From assembly GCA_020631735.1 (NCBI GenBank), contig CM036158.1, forward strand, positions 77,987,447 to 78,051,446: a DNA stretch of 64,000 nucleotides, written 5' to 3'. Positions 55,807-64,000 of this stretch are shown here, piece after piece; positions within the stretch are counted from its first letter, which is position 1; every line of letters begins with the position of its first letter. A model generated the notes under the pieces. The model had not been told where the DNA came from and searched no databases. It saw nothing but the letters and a program-made list of their open reading frames with translations. This DNA comes from Saccharum officinarum. Taxonomy: Eukaryota > Streptophyta > Magnoliopsida > Poales > Poaceae. The position numbers and the translations under genes are program-made.

Positions 55807-56965
55807 CACTACTACAGTAAGTTTAACCGAGGCAGGCGTTTTGGATTAACCGAGGCAGGCAACACAAATGCCTCCGTCGAAAGGTCACGGTTAATCAGAC
55901 GTTAATAAAGACGGTTGCTTTGTCGGCCTCGGTTCTTAGAACACCCGCCACGGTTAATCAATAAAAAAAATCCCAAGCCCGCCGGCGAGCCTGTTCCTAA
56001 GCCCACCGGCGAGCCCATTCCTGAGCCCACTAGCCAGATCTGGCGACGCAGGACACACTGCTTGGATCCGCCACTGGCCACCGCTCGCACTGCTTGGATC
56101 CGCCACATGCCGCCAGGAGGAGCCCCGCCAGGATCTGGCCGCACGCCGCCTGGATCCAGCCTTCTGTCGCCGCATCGGGCCTCCTGCTGCCTGGATCCGA
56201 GCTCCCGCAGCCTAGATCCGGCCTCCCGTCACCGGATCCAGCCTCCTGTTGTTGCATCTTGTAACCGATCGCTAGGGACGCGACCTCCTGCCTGCTGGGG
56301 CACGGCCCCCCGCCCGACGGGGTCGCGGCCTCCTATCGCCGGAGGAGCGGCCTGCTGTCCACACGCTGAGAGAGTGAGGGAGGGAGAGAAGGGGCCACCG
56401 ACGCTAGGGACGCGCCCTCTTGGCCGCTGGGGCACTACCCCTAGCCCACCGGGGTTGTGGCCTCCTGGCCGCCGGGGCGCGGCCCCCAGCCTGCCGGGGT
56501 CATGGCCTCCTCCTGCCGGGGCGCGGCCCCCTGCCAACCGAGGCGGACACCAAGAGAGCGAGGGAGGGAGGGAGAAATTTGTGGCGCCCAGAGCAGTGTG
56601 CGGGTGAGAGAAGGAGGGAGATGAGTGGTAACTAGGGTTTCAGCTCGTATATATAGTCGAGACACCAAAATGGGCTAGGATGGGCCTTAAGTTGGATACT
56701 GATTTCGGGCTCAACTAACCTAGGCGGGCTTTAAGGTTGTTCGCCTTTGAAAATAGATGAACCGAGACGGTTGCCCTAACGCAACCGCCTCGGTTAATCC
56801 ATTAACTGAGGCATTTGCGTTAGGGCAACCGCCTCATTTAATAGGTATTAACCGAGGCGGTTGCTTGGGCGGCTGCCCTGCCACAAATAGCCGAGGCAGA
56901 CAAGTGGCCCAACCGCCTCGGAGCCCGTTTTGAAAATGCCTCGGATAAGTTTTTGTGTAGTAGTG
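55807..56965. mobile_element. Complete non-autonomous CACTA element
   Basis: The 1159-bp element starts CACTACTACAGTAAG and ends TTTGTGTAGTAGTG, which are inverted CACTACTACA ends. Subterminal TTAACCGAGGC motifs occur in both orientations on both sides. The flanking triplets are GAG and GAC, an imperfect target duplication. The interior (about 56000-56600) is GC-rich with a proline-rich open frame and no transposase motif, so it is probably captured or low-complexity DNA. It is related to the fragment at 44974-45395. Confidence 0.82.
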
Positions 56966-57204
56966 GACTTTGGTATTCGCTAAAGTTACAGCATATATAA
57001 CTTACTCTGTAGTCACTTTGAGTTACGATAATTAGTATGCTAATTTACGAGATTATAGTAACTTATTACTATATGATTTACTATAACGTTACAGTAAATA
57101 TCCCCTTGTGTTATAGTAACCCAACTATCGTAAATATGTATTGACATTATTGTAACTTAGTATATGAAATTATCGTAAATAGAGATGGCTACAGAATATA
57201 CTCT

Positions 57205-57344
<140 letters not shown>

Positions 57345-57566
57345 ACTATTACTATGTGCTACAAAATAACTTATTCTATAGCCACTTATGTAATTTACGA
57401 TAATTACTATGCTAATTTACAGACTATAGTAATCATGACTATGTGATATATTATAACATTATGGTAAATATCCCCATGTGTTATAGTAATTCAACTATCG
57501 TAAATATATACTGATATTGTCGTAAATTAGTACATAAAACTATCGTAAATAGAGGTGACAATGTCA

Positions 57567-57567
<1 letters not shown>

Positions 57568-57649
<82 letters not shown>
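57568..57649. repeat. (AT)n microsatellite 2
   Basis: An AT dinucleotide run of about 82 bases at the matching place in the second copy of the 371-bp duplication. Confidence 0.95.
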
Positions 57650-57655
<6 letters not shown>

Positions 57656-58429
57656 TTATAAAAAAGGTTTGAACAATTTACATTCTTATGTTACGAGTAA
57701 AGTTAATACAAATACAAATCCAAATAAAGTTTGACACAAGCTACACAACATTCAAATTTGCAAGCGATGACTTGGCAAGTACTGCAAGAGTACATCATAA
57801 CTCATCGACATCTTTTGTTGCATTAGTTCAATAACTAACGGCAAGCTATTGTTGAATTAATGCAACAAAAGATGTTGGACAGGATATTGTGTTGATAAAA
57901 TCTGATGATAATTGTTAGGGGTTTGGGATTGGAATTGGGGTTAATAAGCATATATTTGAATGTTGTGTGGCTGATAACTTATAAGGTTACGGATTGAGGT
58001 TAGTAGTCCATGGATGGAGTTAAAGTAGTGTGGATAACTTCCATATCCGATCTCATTCAAAACTGATTTTTGAGGATACCAGTAAGTGCTTGAGACACCT
58101 AATCGGATATGGATAATCTGAATCCCACTATGTGCAGATGTAGGATAGGATATGGAATTGAGAACAATTGATGGATATGGATTATCTGACATTTAAATGT
58201 GGATTATTCAAGAGATAAAATAATAACTTTTCTTGGCCAAACATAGTCCAAGTTGTAGTTTATACCTAGGCAGGAGCTAGCAATCATCAGGAACTTTCAC
58301 TGTGTGTGACCAATACTAAGTTAGTGTCCATAAGATGTGGCTAATCTTCTAGTATTCTGATTACTTTAATATGTTGGTTTGTTTTTTCTAGAACATTCAA
58401 AGTAATCGGGGTAATTTAAACTCTATTTT
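57650..58429. other. Non-genic DNA
   Basis: No gene or identifiable repeat is supported here. Confidence 0.4.
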
Positions 58430-58703
58430 TAATACACAGTATAGATATAGACTCTCACAACACACACTCACACTCACCCTTGTAAAGGCTAACATGCAAA
58501 CCCTGAACCTACGAGTACTTTTAAACGATTGAGTTGATAGATCTTGAGAGTGACAAGGTCACCATAGGCTCCTACCACTAAAGACTAGTCCTAGAATAAT
58601 TACAAGAAAATATGAGCACCCATGCCAAGTCGTGGACTTGAACCTAGGTGGGCTGGTTCCACACCACAAGGAACCTAACCAGCTGAACTACGATTAGTTT
58701 GCA
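58430..58703 (-). mobile_element. tRNA-derived SINE
   Basis: On the minus strand the 5' part has an A-box-like TAGTTCAGCTGGTTAGG (about 58674-58690) and a B-box GGTTCAAGTCC (58634-58644) with the spacing of a tRNA promoter. The body ends with TGTGTGTTGTGAGAG and TATCTATACTGTGTATT, resembling grass OsSN/Au-type SINE tails. It encodes no protein and depends on LINE enzymes. No clear target duplication was found, so the ends are approximate. Confidence 0.7.
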
Positions 58704-59849
58704 ACTCCAACTAAGTTGTGATGCGAACATAATATAATAATGAAAAATTATAGATGGTTTTTTACATACATAACTTTTTACCATGTAAATTCCTTTTTCT
58801 CAATTCTTTAGCATACTATTTTGCTCATTAAAATAGATTCCAATCCAAATTTACTCCAATTTGGCATCACTCAACATTTGAAGATATCCACATTTGTTCT
58901 AAATCTGACTAATAATATGGATAAGGATATAGGGCAGGCAATATCCGATCCTATCTGACAAGGTTTGACACCTAATGATCTATGCTAGTTTGTCTAGTGT
59001 CGGTTAAACTCTTGTCCTCATGGAGAATGTGTACCTAAGTCTTGCACATGCATGGGTGGGGGTGCGAAGGACTTTGTGAATAAGGAAGATATAAATCAAG
59101 AGGCCTCTCGATTTATGATATAGAGAGCATCCTAGACCCCTAGTCTTGAATCCAACCACATTAGAATCAATTGGTTGCAAAAAAGGAAAGAAAAGAACAA
59201 AAGAAAGCTGAAAACTATTAGGCTATAGAATTGGGATTAGTAATTTGGGCTGGGATTACCTAGTTTTGCTATACTAGAGGAAGCTTGCTGGTGCCAGGTG
59301 GTAGGTTGCTGGCAGGAGCAAGGCGATAATGGTGCTTCTACCACGATGATTTAGGGTGGTTGTTAGGTGGTGCCACTAGGAGTGTCATGGGGGCAGCGGC
59401 TCCCGTAGAGGTGGAGGTAGGAGAGCATAGATCCAGCAAGATAGAAGGGGAAGAAGGAGGGTTGTCCTCATTAGAGTCAGAGGCAGTGCTAGCAAAGCAA
59501 AGGCTGGCGGTGTGTGGTAGATGAACAAAGATAGGAGAGAGCAAGTGAACTAGAGAGAGTGATGGTGAAGGGAGGTGATAATATTTTCTTTTCTTTTTTC
59601 AAATTGGGTTGTCGTGGACCTCTTGAATTCACCCTTATTATATGGAGAAATGGTGAGCCCTCACACTTTAGTCACCTTCTTTTGCAATTTGGCTTGAAAG
59701 AGGTGGCCCAACATTCAAATTTTAACTTTGGACTGGTGTGCCTAAGCACACCAATTTAAGAATCATACTCACACATCTACAAAATGATAGATAGCCACCT
59801 ACACAACTCATGCTTTGAGATTTGTTAGGGGCTTAATTAAATGGCAATA
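58704..59849. other. Non-genic DNA
   Basis: No gene is supported. A GC-richer patch at 59290-59540 has open frames on the minus strand without recognisable motifs. Confidence 0.4.
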
Positions 59850-60081
59850 GCAAACATGTCAATAGCGCGATGGTAGGTCCTTTGGTTGGGAGGCTACCAA
59901 CCATGGTTGAAATCCTAGGTTGCACGAAGAAGGTCTCTCTGTTGCTTTTAGATATATGTGCTGCAGGCACATCCTGGGCAGCCAGCTTTCTGAGCCTTTT
60001 CTCGACCCTGCAGTTCGAGGAAATTTCTTCCTTCTATGATATACCTTGGGTGAGGTCAATCACCCAGGGGTCGAGTTTTTG
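59850..60081 (+). mobile_element. tRNA-derived SINE with target duplication
   Basis: The 232-bp element is flanked by TTAATTAAATGGCAATA (59833-59849) and TTAATCAAATGGCAATA (60082-60098), a 17-bp duplication with one mismatch. It starts with GCGCGATGGTAGGTCC and has a degenerate B-box GGTTGAAATCC about 50 bases on. It ends in GGTCGAGTTTTTG. These are hallmarks of a retroposed SINE. Confidence 0.82.
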
Positions 60082-60594
60082 TTAATCAAATGGCAATAAG
60101 TTTTGTCCTCCTCCCTGCAACCTCTACATCACACTTGATTGAATTTTGCCCACTCACTATCTAGATGCTACCACTGAGCACATATCCTATTTCCACAGCC
60201 ATCCCATCACCCCAAGATGAAGAAGGTGACCGACAAGGCAGGGGGCATGGTAGGAGGGTAAAGGCAACAATGGTAGACATCATGAGCCGGTCCCATGTTT
60301 TGCAATATTTTTATTGCAACAAAGATGAATAGGACACGCCCACTAGTTTTCATGGCCGCTGACTCTAGCAAAACATATGTTTGTTGCAATACTAAAATGA
60401 ATCCTATTAGTAGATCTACCTTGAGAAGAAAACCTTTCTTTTTGTTCTCATGTTTGTCAGGTCACAAGGAGAGCAATTGGTGTAGTTGTAGGGAAGACCT
60501 TGGCCAAAAGGGTTGGTGACCATTATTTCTATCTTCTAGTACTTTTTATTTCTAGAATTTTTTAGAACAAATTCTTGAAAAATGGTGTTATAAA
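60082..60594. other. Non-genic DNA
   Basis: Only the right target duplication of the SINE is recognisable here. Confidence 0.4.
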
Positions 60595-60885
60595 AGCAAC
60601 TTCAAGAGCCTCTTTATATCCTTCTGTATCAACAGAATAGAGATTTTGATGAATAAAAGCCCTCCAACAACAGGTTCTCCAATTAGATCATCAAATATTG
60701 TTATTATTTATTCTTGATTTCTCGCGAGTCAAAGATGGAGAGCAGGACTGGCTCGCCAAAGTGTGCACAAGATATAGAGAAGCCGTTGGAGGGTGGCAAA
60801 GTATAGAGAGCTATTTTACTCAAAAGGCTCTCCAAATGAGGATTTAGAGAGTGAGTTTAAGAAAGACTCTTGGAAATGCTCTAAG
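60595..60885. mobile_element. MITE-like repeat, copy 1
   Basis: It starts AGCAACTTCAAGAGCCTC and ends GACTCTTGGAAATGCTCT. The ends are imperfect inverted repeats, as in hAT- or Mutator-type MITEs. A diverged copy lies at 62725-63006. Confidence 0.6.
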
Positions 60886-60956
60886 TTGTGTTTTGATAAG
60901 GTTTATACGAAAGACTCTTGGTTATGCTCTAAGTTGTGTTTTGATAAGGTTTATAG
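60861..60956. repeat. 48-bp tandem duplication
   Basis: GAAAGACTCTTGG and ATGCTCTAAGTTGTG followed by TTTTGATAAGGTTTATA occur at 60861 and again at 60909. The first unit overlaps the end of MITE copy 1. Confidence 0.75.
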
Positions 60957-62724
60957 AAAGTTTGCTTGATTGAGTTATGAAAAAAATGTTTGGTATATAT
61001 AGAAATATATGTAGTTCAACAAGTTGTTCTGAATACAAATTTCAGGCCAGTGTTTTAGATGCTGAATAGCAAAGAAAAACTTGTCTGTGTTGATTACTTG
61101 TAGTGGTTTCAAAAATAGAACGGCAAAAATTTCTAATGACAATATTCTTCTAAAAGTTGTGCGAAAAAGTTATGGCTAAGAAATCCATATAAAACTTAGT
61201 TGAATTAGTTATTATTATACTCATTTTTTGATCAAGTTGGCAATAAAAACCTTATGTCTGCAAGTTGTTCATAAGTTTTTATAGATAAATTGTTTCTCTA
61301 AAAAATTTCTCATGATAACTTTCTCCCAAAACTTGTCTAAAATCTTATCTCCCTATGAAATTGTCCAAAAAGATTATACATAAAGGTGAAATTTTTAAAT
61401 AAAGTGAAAAATTGTGAGGCTTTTGAGAATCTCATGTGCATGGCCTTCCTAGCGCATGCTGGGATTGGATCAACGATGCTCGATGGTGTTGGTTAACTAT
61501 AACAATACCTAAAGGCTGTTGTAGGCTAATTAACTGCATTGAGAGTCAACGGATCCGAGGTTGTATCATATGTTTATAGTTTGGCAAGCTAACTAGCTTA
61601 GTTATATAATACTGCTAGAAGCCACTAATGCAATGTATCTAGATAACTCAGAAGTTGTAGCTAACAAAACCTACAAGACAAACAGTAACACTTCTCAAAA
61701 TCAAGTTGCTGGCTAAATAGTAGTACCATATGTCCAAGAGGCCTGGAAACATATCTTTGATCTTTGATGTGCAAGGTTGATACTACTTAATCTACTTATT
61801 AGCCCTGTTTCAGTCACCTTTGGGTTATAATAATAAGGTAAAATAATCTCTTGACAATCCAAACATCCCCAGACTGTAAGTTGAGTTATAATAATAAATC
61901 CAACCAGCAGATTATTTGAATCCTAGTTGTAATCCATGTCAAACATACTAATAGGATATTATGAATGTATAATAATCTAGCACCTATATGATGTAGGGAT
62001 CTAAACAACTCAGATTGTCATAATTACAAATAGATTGTAGTACTCCAAATTAAATGTGATCCAAATAGTCTTTTAGACATGCAGCATCTCAATGACTAGT
62101 AGTACTATGTCCAGCAGATTTACTATATATCTGTATTCACCGTTTGATTGGGGACAGCTGCTGCAACTTGGTTCAAAGCCTCAAACTGCAGGGCGCACGC
62201 ACATTGAACTTCTTGCTTAATTGCTATGGGTATACTAGTGACTAATTAATCAGTGTAATAAAAAACAAGTCTATTTTCCTCTGTTTGGAATGATAATAAC
62301 ATTTTAGCCAGCCATGGACTATATAGATCATTTCATTTGCGTCTAATCAAAACTAAAAAGCACTCATCTCTTATGGAAAAATTAGAACTAAGACAGATAA
62401 AGCATATGGCTGTCCGATTATAGCACGAGCCGACACTGATATGTCCCCCAAATGCTTTAAACTGATATGGGATACTTATTATCCACGTTGATTGTTATTA
62501 TGAATAGTCATTCAATGTCCATAATTTGAATTACAGCTTTGTTTTGGATATTTATTTTTTATACCAACTCAGGATGAAGACAAACTTGATAAAACTTATG
62601 GATTAACTAGATCAATGACTTTTAAAATTTGAACCATGTTTATATATGGGATTAATTGACCCGAACAATTAGACAAAAGGAGTGAAATATATCGCACTAT
62701 GGTTGTTAGCAATCAATGTATTAG
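60957..62724. other. Non-genic DNA
   Basis: This is AT-rich with no gene, RNA gene or complete repeat that I can support. Confidence 0.4.
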
Positions 62725-63006
62725 AGCAACTTAGAGCTTCTTTATATCCTTCCTAGTTGATAGGAATAGAGATTTTGGTGAAAAAAATGCACTGTAACAC
62801 GTTCTTTAATTAGATCTTCAAATTTTGTCACCCTTTGTTTCAGATTTCTCGCTAGTCAAAGATAGAGAGCAAGGCTACCTCTCTAGAGAGTGCAAATAGA
62901 AATTGCTGGAGGGTGGAAAGATATGGAGAGCGATTTTTATTCAAATGGCTCTTCAAATGATGATTTAGAGAGTGAGTTTAAGAAAGACTCTTTAAAATGC
63001 TCTTAG
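62725..63006. mobile_element. MITE-like repeat, copy 2
   Basis: It matches copy 1 along its length, sharing CTTTATATCCTTC, AATAGAGATTTTG, TTTCTCGC.AGTCAAAGAT and GATTTAGAGAGTGAGTTTAA. It is in the same orientation, 2.1 kb downstream. Confidence 0.6.
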
Positions 63007-63142
63007 GTGGGATGACAAGGGTGGTGTACATGAGGCATAGGATGGTAGAGGTTTGACTCACAAATGGCAAGTGTTCCCATTTGACACAACTCTAGTTTTG
63101 AGATCCTTGTTGGATCTATAATTTATAGATTAAATTAAATTA

Positions 63143-64000
63143 CACTACAAGAGGTTAGGCCTTCTATGACTAACTGATTGTGACAATTACAACCTTTTTC
63201 TTGTCATTGTACCCCTTCTATGACTATATGGCTATTGTCATAGAAGGTGGATCATAATACCCCTTCTGTTACTAAGAGACCCTATTGTCATTCATCTTAG
63301 TGACAATTGCACGTTTGTCACCAGGTTATGACGATGGGATACTGACAAGTTTTCAATGTTTTGACATGGCACGTGATGTGGCGTGTGACGTGGCATAGTA
63401 TGACGAAAATAATTGTCATAAAAATGAATTTGGCCCAATTGGCCTATATATCATGGGCTGGTTTTTACAATTATAATTCGAATAAGCTCAACTGGCCCAT
63501 GGGTTGGCCGACCATTTTGGGCCCATCTATTGGCAGACTTTTTATTTTTTTTCCATATATTGCATCTGATATTATGGCCCAATCCCATGTACAAAATCGT
63601 CACAAATAATAAACTACATTCAATTTAATAACAATGATAATTAGACATGCAAACAGATCATTTCCTCCATAACTAATGGTTCATACAACAATTCTAACCA
63701 TTCACCAGTCATACAAATGAATCACATTCCAGATCACTAGTACCAAACATACATCCATCAAAATAAAAACTGCAGCCACATTCCAGTCATGGCAACAACA
63801 CCATGGCAGCATGGCCAGGTTCCAGTCATCACCTGTTCACCAACAATAGCAGCCACATTCCGGTCACAGTTCCAGTCACAACAACAGCAGCATAGCTCAA
63901 GTGTCATCACCTGATCACCAACAGCAACAGCCACACTCCAGTTACAATTTAGTCTGATCTGAGAAAACAAACAATCTCTTATGTGAGATATGCTTATTCT
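63143..64000 (+). mobile_element. CACTA transposon left end, runs off window
   Basis: It begins CACTACAAGAGGTTAGG and repeats CCTTCTATGAC and ATTGTCATAGAAGG in both orientations within 180 bp, the subterminal pattern of a common grass CACTA family. The right end is outside the window. Around 63770-63960 a CCAGTCA/CAACAGCAGC-rich stretch repeats imperfectly. No coding region is recognisable. Confidence 0.6.

Noticed and set aside
55915..56607. 230-residue proline-rich open frame
   Set aside because: It lies wholly inside a non-autonomous CACTA element, competes with opposite-strand frames and is low in complexity.
58600..58703. tRNA gene on the minus strand
   Set aside because: A- and B-box sequences are present but the stems do not pair and the transcript continues into a SINE body.

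Overview
This is a stretch of a large, repeat-rich plant nuclear genome. It is most likely a panicoid (Andropogoneae-type) grass such as sorghum, sugarcane or Miscanthus. That placement rests on the mixture seen here: Tekay-type Ty3/gypsy elements with LTRs of about 2.8 kb, grass-type Helitron ends, Stowaway and PIF/Harbinger MITEs, CACTA ends with subterminal repeats, and plant tRNA-derived SINEs. The exact species cannot be read from the sequence. The only host protein gene I can support as intact is a four-exon bHLH transcription factor at 52648-55206. The only RNA gene I see is a tRNA-Thr(AGU) at 46904-46977.

1-7144 is non-genic and holds CACTA ends, a T-rich repeat and a Stowaway-like MITE. 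7145-18870 is a complete minus-strand Ty3/gypsy chromovirus, called element A here. It has a 5-bp target duplication, two nearly identical LTRs, a primer-binding site, a polypurine tract, an extra ORF (ORF0) upstream of gag, gag-protease, and pol with a C-terminal chromodomain. One in-frame stop divides gag-PR from pol. A Helitron follows at 18926-20619. A copia fragment (about 21717-22522) is cut by a second, plus-strand chromovirus, element B (22523 to at least 33218). Element B has the same gene order including ORF0, but is broken by many single-base deletions, and its 3' LTR runs into a 100-N gap at 33219-33318.

33319-45395 is a composite CACTA-like region with no transposase. It carries two degenerate F-box gene copies, a solo LTR of 2 kb with its target duplication, several MITEs and inverted gene fragments. 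45396-52134 holds the tRNA gene, a T-rich tandem array, a mini-Helitron and a GC-rich PIF/Harbinger-like MITE ending about 0.5 kb upstream of the bHLH gene. 55207-64000 is non-genic: a complete small CACTA element, a 371-bp tandem duplication ending in long (AT)n tracts, two SINEs, a pair of related MITEs, and a CACTA end that runs out of the window.

The most interesting material is in the two chromoviruses. Both carry a recognisably homologous ORF0 between the primer-binding site and gag. Both have a nearly identical leader block of about 36 nt just after the primer-binding site. In both, the ATG of ORF0 and the ATG of gag each follow an AG in a splice-acceptor-like setting. This suggests, but does not prove, that alternative splicing from one leader supplies the two products. 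I found no prokaryotic-type system, no CRISPR array and no gene cluster.
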